Source: Exophiala sp. HKRS030 (lineage: Eukaryota > Ascomycota > Eurotiomycetes > Chaetothyriales > Herpotrichiellaceae). Taken from it: 54,161 nt of DNA. The stretch is taken from NCBI GenBank assembly GCA_023897205.1, contig JAHWDD010000035.1:1-54161 (forward strand), read 5' to 3'. Under the pieces are notes generated by a model that searched no databases, was not told the DNA's origin, and was given only the letters and a program-made list of their open reading frames with translations. Shown here one piece after another: positions 22,812-34,253 of this stretch (its first letter is position 1; each line of letters opens with the position of its first letter). A program made the translations under genes and the position numbers.

Positions 22812-23732
22812 TGTGCTAAGTAATGATGACTATAGGTGTGAAATTGCAAAGTTGGATGCAAATTGATAATTGGATTGATGATGGCAAAATGTGAGCAGAG
22901 GAAGCAGCGGTCAGAACCAGTAGTCGAGGAAGTTTTAATAGGCTTTAGCTCTGCTGCAACAGGCAGGGTACTAAACTGATCCCGGACCAGATTTCCTTGA
23001 TCCCGGTCTGAGGATTTGGACGGGGTCTTCGGGCAGTCCTTTGGTTATCTAGGCCATGTTAACCCGCACTACAAAAGGCAGAAGACCTGCACTGTCGGTC
23101 ATTTCAATCGTGCACGTCTTTGTATCACAATGTCTACTCAGGTTGTGCGGTGTCGATGCCTGCAAATCCGGGAACGAGCAACGTGTAGTCCGACCTAGGT
23201 GCCGAAATCCTTCAGGCGGCAAAGCGCCGGATGGTCAGTTAGTGAACATTTGCAAAATTCATTTCCCTGGGCATGGACGCACTTTTATTCCGCACGTCTC
23301 CCAGTCCGCCATCAGAGTGAAACCCATTGATCGAAGCATATTCATGTATATATGAACAGGGCACTGGAAATGCCATCCATGCGTTTTTTGCCCTAAAGTT
23401 ACCACACCTCTGGCACGTGGTATGACAGCGAACAACTTTTTGTAGCTGGCTTTCCGGCCTTTCGGTGACGTTTGTCTCAATAGATATCTCCTTTCGTCTT
23501 AGGTTACGCTTGAGGCAACGCCTTACACCTAGCTTTCTAAGCATTAGTTTGGCAGAATGCCTTCGGCCGCTTAAGATGTCATGGTTACTGCATCCCTTGT
23601 GCTAGAATATATTCTCCTCTCGTTTATATACCCTCTACAACCGATAATAATCATCCTGAGCTAAATATCACAAGTCTCTTCCAGCTGCGATCTCTGCCTA
23701 ACTGGATTTGAAAGCCCTGCTGTGCTCTATCT
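22812..23732. other. Intergenic upstream of HGY-B
   Basis: About 920 bases between the HGY-B start and the end of ATPase B. Short frames around 23056-23230 on the plus strand contain several Cys (CGVDACKSGNEQ, then RCRNPSGGKAPDG before a gtcagt donor-like word). They stand where HGY-A has its Cys-rich divergent partner, but I cannot assemble a gene. Confidence 0.35.
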
Positions 23733-26700
23733 CTACTCTGTCTTCCTGGATGCTCTAAACCCAATGACGGGAATGTCTGTCCTCATAACCAGACTCGAGG
23801 ATATGACGCTCAGAGAACTCAACGCCATGGCTAGGCTCGCCCACACAGGGTTCAGCTTCGGGTGTCCGGGTGCCGGATAAATCACTCCTGCCGCGATAGG
23901 TACCAAGGCCACGTTGTACACTAATGCCCACGCAAAGTTGAACTTGACTCTCCGGAAAACAGTGCGGGAGAGGGTGATAAGAGTCAACAAGGAGTGCAGG
24001 TTTGAGGACACGAGCACGAATTTGGCACTTGATATAGCAACATCTGAACCAGAGCCGATGGCGATTCCGGCGTCCGCGGCAGTGAGCGCGGGAGAATCAT
24101 TGATGCCGTCCCCAACCATAGCCACCATTGCTCTTCCCGCCTTGCCGTTGCGTTTAGGGGCGGAGTCTTGTAGCCAACGGATCCGCTCAGCCTTTTCCGA
24201 AGGGAGAACACCGGCAATGATATTGGTCGCCGGGATACCTAGCTGATGCCCAACTGCAATAGCGGTTATGGCATTGTCGCCTGAGATCATCCAGATGCCT
24301 AACCCTTGCTCACGTAGAGCAGAAAGGACGGAAGCAGCTTCAGGGCGGAGAGAATCTGTGGTTGCAAACTGTGCAACAAGTTTGAAAATGGCTTCGTCCC
24401 CGTCTGAGAGGGACAATGGACGCAAAGCCAGAAGAGCGACGCTTTTCCCAGCGGATTTCCATGTCGACATAATGTTGGAATGGTCTGTGGTTATCGGAGT
24501 GCCAAGGGAGGAGACGAAAGCTTCACTGCCGATGGCAGCCTCATACCGGGTGTCATTGCCGGATGCGTGGATGGCAAATATGCCTTTGAGACCGCGACCA
24601 GGGAGTTCTTCAATGGCAGAGTCGGCGATGGTAGTGCGGCTTTGTCCTCCGCAGAGCCCAGCAATTGCTTTTGCTATGGGGTGACTTGAAGACTCTTCTA
24701 GTGCTTGCGCGATTGCCCAGATGGCCTTCGTCTCCTCCTCACCAGAAGCTATGATATCATAGTTTGTAACAGTCGGGTTTCCGCCTTCGGTGAGCGTGCC
24801 GGTTTTGTCAAAGACAACCACATCCAGATCCGAAGCTTCTTGAAACGCTTCTCCGCCACCTTTGACCAATATTCCGTGCTGCGCCGCTAGTCCAGAACCC
24901 ACGAATAAAGCTGTTGGGGCCGCAAGGGCAATGCCGCAGGGGCACGCACCGACAAAGACTGCAATGGCAAACTGTAATGCCCAGAATGCCCAGCCACCTG
25001 TGTCGACATCAAGCCAACTCTCCGGCAGTGCCCCGCCCTGACCTAGTCCAAACCAGACAACAAACGTTGATACGGCAATGAGGGTAATAACTGGAACGAA
25101 GTATCCCGTCAAGATGTCAGCCACTCTCTCCACTGGCGCTCTTTTTGCCTGTCCTTCACGAACAACTTTGACGATTTGGTCAAGCATGGATGCTCCTGAG
25201 ACTTCAGTGACTCGAACATTGATCGGTTTACCGGTGTTGATTGTTCCAGCAAAGACTTGATCGCCAGTATTCTTGGTAATAGGCCGAGACTCTCCGGTCA
25301 AAGAGCTCTCATCGAAAGTGGAATCGCCCAAGACAATTGTGCCATCAGCTGGTGGAGATACGCCATAAAGTACTCGGACAACATCTCCGACTTCAAGAAC
25401 ATTGACATTGATTCTCTCGCAGTTGGTTATCGGAAGAGATAACTCGCTATCTTCCGATTCCGGATTAGATCTCACAAGCAGAGCTTCGGTTGGCCGGAGC
25501 TTTCCGAGCATTGTGACAGCATCACCGGCTTTAGACTTACTGTACGCTTCTAAGTAACGTCCAGCGAGAATGAACATCGTCAAGAACACGACCGTGTCGA
25601 AGTATGTCGATAGTTGCCTGTTGTGTTGCCGAGTTTTTTGCGATTCTAGAGCAAGCACGGCGATCGAAGGGAAGTACGCCACCGACGTCCCAGCGGACAT
25701 GAGCAGGTTCATACTTCCGAAACGGTAAAATCTTCGAAGAACCGGGACTTTGCTATTTCGGCTCCACAGTGCCCGGATCTCCTTGATTGCCCTGACGTGG
25801 AAGACGTCGGCAGCGAGGAACATCACAGGCGTCGCAAGGAAGAAAAGCGCCCACTCGGCGCGAGTGTCGGCGCCAGTCCACATATTTTGTTGGAAGAATA
25901 TTCGTACGCGGTTGGTCGAGGGAACTAGGCTCATCCAGACCACACTGATAAGGAAGGTTGGAATGGCGACGATAAAGCTGAGAAGAAGCCGCAGGAGTAG
26001 ACGACGCCGTTCGCGGAGCTGCATAGTTCGAGAGCGCTCTTCGATCGTTGGAGGATGGTATATTGTGGCTCTGAGTTGGTCGCTGACACCATGTATGGTA
26101 GCTAGGATACTTCTGATAGTAATGATGCCAGGTTGGGGACGATATGTAATCACGACGATGGGGTCATCGTACGACGGCGGCTTGTCGATAGCAAGTCGTC
26201 CCTGAAACGGTGATGACAAGGCTTCGATAACCCGTCGTGGGCATTGATCGGAGAACATTCCTGCTATTCTGATCATGATTGTCCTTTCCACTAGCTGTTT
26301 TGTTTGCTGTGGTTGTCCAATTTCAACGACGCTCTCGACGTGGCAGTCGTATCCTCTGTCTTCGATTCTCTCTACAATCTGATCGATGTTATCCTTCGGG
26401 CCGGTAAAGGTGACAGTTGCGCTATTGGTAAGTAAACTGACGCTGACATCCGTCAAGAATTGGAGTCCCTGCACCCCTTCATTAATGGAGAGGATGCATG
26501 CCGCGCAAGTCATCCCAGTGATACTGAGAGTGGCTGTAAACTTTTGCGCCTCAGGGATGGTCACGATAACATCCTGAGATGTCTCGGCTTTTTCGTTCGC
26601 CTTTTGACAAAGAACACAGTGGTCTAAATGTTTCTCATCAAGTTGGTAGCCGGCATCGTCTCGTAATTCATGATGTGCTGCCGTCTGGTGCCGCGACAGA

Positions 26701-27053
26701 GTTGATGCTTGTTCGCTCAGCATCTGAGCAGCCTGCTCCAACCATGCTTGATGGGTCTGGACTAAATCTTGCTCGTAGATAATATGGCCAGATTCATCTT
26801 CGGTCTGCACACTCTGCACTTCGAATGCTGCGTCTGATAAAGCTCGAGCTATGTCAGTTGCAGAGTGGTCGGGAAAGTGGACTATCGTCACCTCGTGTGA
26901 TATATAGTTCGCGGTAATCGTTAGCGGCGCTGGCTGTAATGTACTAAGGACCTCCTGGATGTAGGTGAGGCAGGAGGCACAGTGGACGTTGTTTATCAGA
27001 ACAGTCGTCGTGACATGGCCCGCTGGCGGTGGGTGAAGTGGATGGAGTGCCAT
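23733..27053 (-). CDS. ATPase B: CrpA/Ccc2-class Cu(I)-exporting P1B-1 ATPase
   Basis: A single intron-free frame of 1106 residues. Three N-terminal metal-binding-domain positions are visible: one with CASC near residue 27, one with GMTCAAC near 180, and a third, GMFSDQC, that has lost the CxxC pair. Core motifs are TGES (~583), ACPCGIA (~702), DKTGT (~748), SHP (~790), GDGIND (~979), YN in the seventh helix and MALSSLSV in the eighth. CPC plus YN plus M-x2-SS is the Cu(I) signature (P1B-1). Length and several N-terminal domains fit the fungal copper-resistance pump CrpA/Crp1 at the plasma membrane rather than the Golgi pump Ccc2, but this choice is inference. It is transcribed away from ATPase C across a 907-base promoter. 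Confidence 0.92.
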   Translation of the reverse strand: MALHPLHPPPAGHVTTTVLINNVHCASCLTYIQEVLSTLQPAPLTITANYISHEVTIVHFPDHSATDIARALSDAAFEVQSVQTEDESGHIIYEQDLVQTHQAWLEQAAQMLSEQASTLSRHQTAAHHELRDDAGYQLDEKHLDHCVLCQKANEKAETSQDVIVTIPEAQKFTATLSITGMTCAACILSINEGVQGLQFLTDVSVSLLTNSATVTFTGPKDNIDQIVERIEDRGYDCHVESVVEIGQPQQTKQLVERTIMIRIAGMFSDQCPRRVIEALSSPFQGRLAIDKPPSYDDPIVVITYRPQPGIITIRSILATIHGVSDQLRATIYHPPTIEERSRTMQLRERRRLLLRLLLSFIVAIPTFLISVVWMSLVPSTNRVRIFFQQNMWTGADTRAEWALFFLATPVMFLAADVFHVRAIKEIRALWSRNSKVPVLRRFYRFGSMNLLMSAGTSVAYFPSIAVLALESQKTRQHNRQLSTYFDTVVFLTMFILAGRYLEAYSKSKAGDAVTMLGKLRPTEALLVRSNPESEDSELSLPITNCERINVNVLEVGDVVRVLYGVSPPADGTIVLGDSTFDESSLTGESRPITKNTGDQVFAGTINTGKPINVRVTEVSGASMLDQIVKVVREGQAKRAPVERVADILTGYFVPVITLIAVSTFVVWFGLGQGGALPESWLDVDTGGWAFWALQFAIAVFVGACPCGIALAAPTALFVGSGLAAQHGILVKGGGEAFQEASDLDVVVFDKTGTLTEGGNPTVTNYDIIASGEEETKAIWAIAQALEESSSHPIAKAIAGLCGGQSRTTIADSAIEELPGRGLKGIFAIHASGNDTRYEAAIGSEAFVSSLGTPITTDHSNIMSTWKSAGKSVALLALRPLSLSDGDEAIFKLVAQFATTDSLRPEAASVLSALREQGLGIWMISGDNAITAIAVGHQLGIPATNIIAGVLPSEKAERIRWLQDSAPKRNGKAGRAMVAMVGDGINDSPALTAADAGIAIGSGSDVAISSAKFVLVSSNLHSLLTLITLSRTVFRRVKFNFAWALVYNVALVPIAAGVIYPAPGHPKLNPVWASLAMALSSLSVISSSLVMRTDIPVIGFRASRKTE

Positions 27054-27960
27054 TCGTCTGGAACAATCATCAATGACTTGATCGATGTTCGAAATGTTTT
27101 GCTGGCAACTAGATGCTGGTTGCTAGATGGTGAACGGTTGGTGAACATTACACTGAGTTGTCCCAGAGGGCAATGAATCAACAATAACAGCTGCAGACGC
27201 ATATTAAAAATAGGTACGATTGATCTTACCCAGGTTGCCAAGACTGCGCCACCCTACATTATGTGACTGGGCGGATTTTGGCCGGTGTACGGAGGTGGCT
27301 GCTTTGATGTTTATGTGCTCAAAACTTGCTCAAACTTGCTCAACCCTACTCAACCCTGCTCAAAAAGGCAATTTTAACTTGCAAAATGGTCACTGTCTGT
27401 ACTGCCGTCTCGTGCACCAGAGTAACCCTGTTGGGTACTTCCGCACCTATCGAAGAACAGCCGACAGACCCTAGTAAGGTGGCGTGTAAAAGACAAGGAA
27501 TACAATCGCCACAAAAGTCCTCCACCAGCTACAACGTGGCTCTACGCTCTTGCCGCCCCAGACGCAGGCAAACGCAGCCGTCCAGCGCGGAGGGGAGCTT
27601 TGTGCTTGGCACGTCCAAGCCAACTTACGCAGTCTTGGCGAGTTGACTCCGTTTGCTTTTTGCTGGGTCCAAGGTTCCCCAAAATCGGTTCCTGCCCTGG
27701 AACTCGTGCCAGCTCTAAAGAAGCTAATGCCACTCGCAGACGGACTAACGAAGGCTACATTCTCAACGACAGACTGCTAGTCGCTGACTGATCCATTTTC
27801 ATCGCTCGGACTTCGCCTGAGAGGGGTTGAAAATCCCAGCAAGCAACGGGCACTGCTTCACTTTTATCCAAAAGTCCACTTTCTGACTCTGCTGCCGTCC
27901 GTTCTTACTACCTCGAGTCGACAACTCATTCGACCTTCGTTATTCGGTCATCTCGACTTT
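27054..27960. promoter_or_regulatory. Divergent promoter of ATPases B and C
   Basis: 907 bases between opposed start codons. It contains a phased array of GCTCAA words (27317-27363). No supported gene: the frames at 27220-27780 are short, overlap on both strands and show no motif. Confidence 0.55.
27317..27363. promoter_or_regulatory. Helically phased GCTCAA repeat array
   Basis: Five copies of a G/A-CTCAA word start at 27317, 27328, 27338, 27348 and 27358: spacings 11, 10, 10 and 10 bases, one DNA turn each. The inner copies read cttgctcaa, which resembles the TTTGCTC copper-response element bound by yeast Mac1. It lies about 265-310 bases upstream of the ATPase B start. A role as a metal-responsive array is inference; it could also be a small minisatellite. 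Confidence 0.45.
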
Positions 27961-30900
27961 ATGGAATCCTCTCGAACCTCTCTCGCCCCGTGCATTGCCT
28001 GCCACCCTGATGGGGTCACTTGGGAGCACCGCCCAGATGCTGGGCCTTGTTGCGATGGTAAGTTCTGCCTCCAACCTAGAATGAACCTTGTATTGAATGA
28101 ATCTTCAATTACAGAGAGTTGCCTCGAGACCGTGGCGCGTCGGCAATGTACCTTGCAATGCGGCGCAGTTGAGACAAAAAGCTCTAGCCGCGACAAAAGT
28201 ATTTAACCCCTTGCGATGCTTCAATTGAGTATTGCTAATTCGTTAAGTAGTAACATCTCCCGGCGAGCCCGAGTCCTCCGTCCTTCCCCCTCAGACTCGC
28301 AAGCGCAAGCAAGGAGCATGTAGCACCCATTCCCGCAGCGCCCGTGAACAATTCGCTACCACCCTCAAGCAAGTGGGTTGCATTTGCAAAGCGCTTATAG
28401 CGCGCAACCTCGAACCGTGTTGCAAAGTGGGTAGGCCTGTGCAGACTTGGAGCACAACGGCTGTTGCCAGGAAGACGAGCTCGTCGCCGATTCTAAATAC
28501 GACTGTGAATGGGAGCGATTGTATCAAGAAGGGATCCTGTGGAGGCGATAACGTCGAGAGCTCTTCGAAGAAAGGCGAACGCTGTGGTTCCGAGAAGACA
28601 TTGGGATGTTCAACTGTGAAGAAAGATGATAGCTACGGTGTTGAGGAGAAGGGCAATTCTTGTAACACGAAGGGACATGGTGCATACTCCGGTGCAAGCA
28701 AAGCTGATTGTGGCGGTGCCGAGGAGAAATGCATCCGCATTGGGACAAATGACGATAAGTGTGGCGATACCGAGAAGAAGTCTGGCTGTTACATTGCGAA
28801 AAGGGATAACTGCGGTGCCTCTGAGGACATGAACTGCTGCGGGCTCAAGGTCTCCTCCGCTGCGAAGCAAAACAGAAGCTGCTGCTTGGTTACCGAGGAA
28901 GACAATCTTTCTGGGGTTACAAGAGACAAATGCTGCGGTTCAGAGAAAATTGGATGTTCCACTGCGAAGGAAGACGGTTGCTGTGGCGACGAAACCTCTA
29001 AGATCGTACCATCCCCTCCTAAGTCTTGCTGGCCTGGAGCTGACAAACGGATTGCTGGCGTGAAAGCAATTGGCGCTTCTTGCCCCGGTTCTGGCAGTTC
29101 CAACCAGGATGGATGTTCAAAGGATGCCTGTTGTGTTGGCTCTGGCTCCTGCTCCGGAGAAGAGATTTCTTCATTTGCCAAACACGATGAAAAGGTGACA
29201 GATCATATCGACATTGAGAAGGGTTCTTTGGCCGTTGAGCACGTTGTCCTGGACGTACAGGGACTTACATGCGTTGGCTGCGAGACTAAGCTTTTCAGAT
29301 CTCTACACGACATTCCTGGAGTTTGCAATCTTCGTACCAGTCTGGTGCTGTCACAAGCCGAGTTCGACCTTGACGAAAAGGCCGGTACGGTCGCCGAGGT
29401 AATTAAGGCTGTCGAAAAGAACACTGGCTTCGCCTGTCAACGACTCAACAACGAAGGACAAGAAGTTGACGTTGTTGTCGATGATGCAAAGGCTTTTGTT
29501 GAACGCAAATATCCGGACGGGGTCACTCAAATGATTGCTGCCGACAAGCACATCGTACGCATTAAATACGACGCCAAAATCATTGGAGCAAGAACGCTTC
29601 TAGAGAAGAGTTTTACTTTGACACTCGCCGATCCTCGAGGGTCCTCGGAACTTGAGAGCGGAAAAAGACACGTTCGACATACTGCTTGGATTACTCTAGT
29701 CTCCTCCGTTCTCACCATTCCTGTCCTTGTGCTGACCTGGGCTTCCCTCCCTCCCCGACCCATCGTCTACGGCGGCGCCTCACTTACTCTGGCCACCATT
29801 GTGCAGGTAGTCATCGCGGGCCCGTTCTACCCCAGCGCGTTGAGAGCTCTCATCTTCACTCACGTCATTGAAATGGACTTGCTCATCGTCCTCAGCACTT
29901 CAACTGCGTATGTTTTCTCCGTCGTCTCGTTTGCCTATCAGGTGGCTGGTCGTCCGCTGCCGACCGGGGAGTTCTTCGAAACCAGCACCTTGCTCGTCAC
30001 CTTGATCATGCTTGGACGTTGGGTCAGCGCGTTTGCAAGACAGAGGGCAGTGGAGTCGGTCTCCATTAGGTCTCTCCAGGCAGCAACGGCCGTGCTGTGC
30101 GACGCAGATGGCCGTGGTGATCAAGAGATCGATGCTCGTCTTTTGCAGTATGGCGACTTGTTCAAAGTCACGCCCGACTCTCGGATCACAACTGACGGTA
30201 TGATTGTCTCTGGCATGACGGAGGTCGACGAGTCTATGGTGACCGGCGAATCCCTGCCTGTCGAAAAACACCCAGGCTCTGCCGTCATCGCAGGCTCGCT
30301 CAACGGCTCAGGTGTCCTCGTTGTCCGCCTGACACATCTCCCTGGCAACAACACGATTAGCACGATTGCGGCCATGGTAGACGAAGCCAAGTTCTCCAAA
30401 CCGAAGACCCAAGAACTTGTGGACATTGTCGCCAGTTACTTTGTTCCAGTCATCCTGACCCTCACAATCGTAACCTTCGCGATCTGGGTTGCCATTGGCA
30501 TCTCTGTCCGACATCAAAATAGCGGCCGTGCAGTGGTGAACGCCATCACATACGCGATCTCGGTCCTCATCGTCTCCTGTCCTTGCGCAATCGGCCTGGC
30601 CGTTCCCATGGTCGTTGTCATAGCTGGAGGCGTTGCAGCAAAGCATGGTGTTGTCTTCAAGTCAGCAATGGCAATTGAGACTGCCCGCAATGTCTCCCAC
30701 GTCGTCTTTGATAAGACCGGCACCCTTACTCGAGGTGAACTGTCTGTCGCAGAAGCAGTCTATCTTTCCAACAAGGACGACCTCGTTGAATCCATCACTC
30801 TCGGCTTGACCTGCGACAGCAAACACCCCGTCTCCGCCGCAATATCAACTTATCTCAAAGAAAGGGGTGTTGATGCTGCCAAGATTGGAGACTCCAAATC

Positions 30901-31633
30901 AGTCACCGGTAAAGGCGTGGAAGGCACTTTTGACGGCGCGAACGTTCGCTGCGGCAATACCCGCTGGCTCTCAGCCGAGACTCTCCCAGAGGTCCAAGAT
31001 CTCCTTGCCAAAGGTCTCACCGTCTTCGGCGTAGCGATAAACGACCAACTCATCGCTGTCTTCGGCCTCTCCGACTGCCTCCGCCCAGACTCCCATTCCG
31101 TCGTTACTGAGCTTCAAAAGCGCAACATCGCTATCTCGATAGTCAGCGGCGATGATACTGGTGCCGTCGAAGCTGTTGCTACCAAGCTGGGAATCCCGGC
31201 TAGCCATGTGAGATCTAGATGCACGCCTGGCGATAAGCAGGTGTATCTTAAGAACCTGATGACGGATGAGAAGAAAGTTGTTATCTTCTGCGGCGACGGG
31301 ACTAACGACGCGGTGGCGCTTGCTCAAGCTGACATCGGCGTGCACATGAATAGTGGCAGCGACGTGGCGCAGACTGCTGCCGACGTCGTCCTTGTGCGCC
31401 CATACCTGGGTGGGATTTTGGTGCTGCTGGATCTGTCGAAAGCGGCGTTACATCGAATCTTCTTCAATTTCGCCTGGTCATTTGTCTACAATTTGTTCGC
31501 TATATTGTTGGCCGCGGGTGCCTTCGTCGACGTGCGGATTCCGCCGCAGTATGCTGGATTGGGTGAGATTGTTAGCGTTGTGCCTGTCATCTTGATTGCG
31601 CTACATCTGAGGTGGTTCAAGCGGGAGTATTGA
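27961..31633 (+). CDS. ATPase C: Pca1-like heavy-metal P1B ATPase with long Cys-rich N-terminus
   Basis: Exons 27961-28057, 28115-28198 and 28251-31633 give 1187 residues with no lesion. Intron 2 ends in two possible acceptors three bases apart (28247 and 28250), both in frame. Residues 1 to about 330 contain dozens of Cys in repeats such as CCGSEK, GCCGDE and DACCVGSGSC with Lys/Ser/Gly spacers. An HMA domain with CVGC is near residue 400. The pump core has TGES (~724), SCPCAIG (~837), DKTGT (~881), KHPVS (~918), GDGTND (~1074), YNL and PPQYAGLGE. This is the Pca1/PcaA pattern, a Cd/Cu efflux pump in which Cys motifs in the N-terminus sense metal. The first three exons match the stand-alone Cys-rich gene at 14.7 kb. 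Confidence 0.94.
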
Positions 31634-32473
31634 GGTAAAGAATTTCGGCTGATGCTTGTGCTTGTGTCAGCATGAAGTCATATCGTCTTCACACGATCAC
31701 TGGGAGCGTATCAAACTTTTAGGATAAAATTCATTGCCGCTCTTCCACATGCTGTATGGGTAGGGAGCCATTTTCGCTGTGATAAGATTGTAGCAAGGTC
31801 TTTACAATGAGCGATACCGTACTGGTAATTGCTATAGTTAAACTATGGCGCCGATGATTGGAAAGTATTTTAGAGTACACTATCACATATCAGGCAAAGC
31901 ATGATCCACTTATATCCTTAGCTTCTAGTGTGAGAAAGTTGCAATGTGTCCTTAAAGGGGAGGGCGTTTCGGGAACCACTATAACGGATATATCACTGAA
32001 GAATTGACTCGCCGGCCTTGCCATGAGAGCACGTGCTGCAAACTGTATTATGTAATAGTATAGGGGTCCCTGCTTGGTGCCCACGGGTGGTGCACCGGTG
32101 CCCGCTTTGCCGTAGATTGGGTCCCCCTTTCCGGCACCTCCACGACCCACCATGCACTTTGACATCTGAAGCACCAATAGCCGCCTTAAACCCTTTTTTC
32201 TTGCATATTGCTGAGATTTGCTGACAATATAACAGCCTCCTCGGGCCCGCATTCGGTCCTTTACTATCCTCACTCTAACAACTTCCTAGCTGCCCATATC
32301 TGGTTACGTTTTTCCGTCTAGTAAGACAACGATATCACAACACCGCTGAACTTATCCTTATAACACCGAGACAGAACGAAGGGCGATCCCAAAGATTATC
32401 AGATCGATATTCCACAAAATTCCAAGATTGTTCATTTGTTGTCTTCAACCATAGACAAAAGTTAGTCGCTCCT
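31634..32473. other. Intergenic at the right edge of the metal island
   Basis: About 840 bases, AT-richer than the island. A minus-strand frame at 31890-32273 shows no recognisable motif. No gene supported. Base composition stays AT-richer through about 37.6 kb. Confidence 0.45.
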
Positions 32474-33097
32474 ATGAGGCAACCCATCCAAGCAGTAGCA
32501 CAGAAGCGATTGTTGCACCTTCTGCCGGAAGTAAGGCTCATAATTTATCGTTTCGTCCTGGTCCATGACAGTCCTATTTCCCTCACCAAATATTTCGCCC
32601 TGGACTGCTCTTTACTTCGGACCTGCCGCCTCTTTAGGCGGGAAGGTATCCCATTATTTTTTGAAAGGAATCGCTTCATCCTACAAACTACCAGTTCTCG
32701 GGCGATAAACCGCTTATCCAAGAGACTTAAAGGATATAGAGATCTGATTCGATACATGACCGTGGATTTTCGGTTTGAAAGTCTGAGCCATACCGACCTG
32801 ATATGGAATCTTATGAGAGCCCAGCAAGAGTCAGGGCCGACACTTGAAGCAGTCTTACTAAAATTTCATTTTCTCCATGCGCTCTCTTTTCAATTGACAA
32901 TCCCATCCACCTGCCTCCAACATCGGACTCTGATGGAAGAGGCCTTCTGTGCAAGTTTTCGGGCAGGTTGTACAGAATTAACCCGAGAGATGCAGGAGCA
33001 GTGTCGTATATTTGGTACTGTCGAAGCGCACTATTTAGATGATGAATCTCTCATGATAACACTCTATCCATCACAAACAAATTCTAATAACTTTTGA
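32474..33097 (+). CDS. F-box/2EXR-like fungal protein
   Basis: An intron-free frame of 207 residues. It opens with LLHLLPEVRLIIYRFVLV, the LPxExRxxIY signature of fungal F-box-like or 2EXR proteins. The next block, LLRTCRLFRREGIPLFFERNRF, is also typical (LLRTCRxxxxExxxxFxxxN). The rest is a variable helical region without repeats. True F-box members bind Skp1 in SCF ubiquitin ligases. For this shorter group the role is unknown. Such genes are frequent in fungal accessory regions. The ATG at 32474 is the first in frame. No lesion is seen. Confidence 0.7.
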   Translation: MRQPIQAVAQKRLLHLLPEVRLIIYRFVLVHDSPISLTKYFALDCSLLRTCRLFRREGIPLFFERNRFILQTTSSRAINRLSKRLKGYRDLIRYMTVDFRFESLSHTDLIWNLMRAQQESGPTLEAVLLKFHFLHALSFQLTIPSTCLQHRTLMEEAFCASFRAGCTELTREMQEQCRIFGTVEAHYLDDESLMITLYPSQTNSNNF

Positions 33098-33341
33098 GAC
33101 CCTGCTATAATGATCCCCCCCAAGCTGCTCTAGAGCAAGCTCGAACATGCAATGTCGAAACACCCCTCTTTTTTTGGGTCCCAGTTTTGATTTTACTTAT
33201 AGGAGGTCCCGAAAATGGTCCCTACTACGACCTTCACTGTTGTGGCTTGATTTATATTGAACCCGAAAGGCTCCGTCTCAAGGTAATCTTAAAGCTCTAT
33301 CGAACATATTCTAACTAAGTTACTCACTCTCTCAGTCCAAG
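33098..33341. other. Short intergenic region
   Basis: Spacer between the F-box-like gene and the SUR7 gene. No supported gene. Confidence 0.4.
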
Positions 33342-34253
33342 ATGAGAACTTCTTACGTGTTCGCAGTTGGCTTCACGATTACGGCATTCGTTATTTCCGT
33401 GCTTTGCCTCTTTGCAGGCTCAAGCAAATCATTCCTTCAGAATGCAGATTTAATGACGGTAGGAGCAAAATTGACTTTCAAAAGAAATCCATCTACTGAT
33501 AGAATCTAGTTGAACATATCACGAATCGGCCACACCAGTCTATTTAATACTTCCGATGGCGATGGGAGCATCTTAGGCGATCTCGCTAACGACATCCAGG
33601 GGGACATCAATAACCTCTTTAACAATGTAGGGTCTGATATTGCTAACGCGCTAGATTTACCTGATTTCTTCCTGATATATCTCACGGGATATTGCAAAGG
33701 TATGTATAGGGCTAATGCAACGGTATTGAACCGGCGAAGGAGAATATCGGCTGCTCCAACCACACAGCACTATTTCACTTTAAACCGACCGCGATCATTG
33801 ATTCTCATCTTCCAAATGGTACCACATTGGAAGATCTTCATTGGCCGACTGGTATCGAGGATACAGAGCGTGCTCTCAACGTAGCTGGCATGGCAATGAG
33901 CATATTCTATATCATCGGTATCATATCTGAAAGTGCAGCAATTTTCGCTTCCTTCTGGACAATATGTTTTAAAGGGCGTTTTCCCGGATGCTTTACTCTA
34001 GGGGTTCTTTCGGTAGGCTTCAATCCCGTTGTTTTTCCTTCTCCGTTCTAATATCACCGCCCTCTAGCTTGCATTTTTGGCAACCAGTGTTGGATCCGTT
34101 ATTTCAACTATAATCATCACGAAAGCCGTCGACATTGTTAATAAATATGGGGACCGCATCGGCATTGCGGCGGATAAAGGAACTATGTTCTTAGGCATGA
34201 CATGGGCGGCAGTGGCAGCCATACTCCTTGCAACTATATTAACAATTATCTAG
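33342..34253 (+). CDS. SUR7/PalI family membrane protein
   Basis: Exon 1 is 33342-33458 (MRTSYVFAVGFTITAF, the first membrane span). Exon 2 begins at 33510 (LNISRIG) and ends near 33699 (LTGYCK). A third exon begins near 33740 and carries GCSNHTALFHF, the DLHWPTGIEDTERAL segment and the next span. The last exon, about 34069-34253, begins LAFLATSVGS and ends with the fourth span and TAG. A short first loop, four spans and the YC/CSNH pair in the extracellular loop are those of fungal SUR7/PalI proteins, which organise eisosome/MCC membrane patches or pH signalling. The splice between exons 2 and 3 cannot be phased as read, so a one-base lesion or unusual intron is present there. Confidence 0.7.

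Noticed and set aside
31890..32273. Minus-strand gene after ATPase C
   Set aside because: No recognisable domain and low-complexity composition; not supportable.
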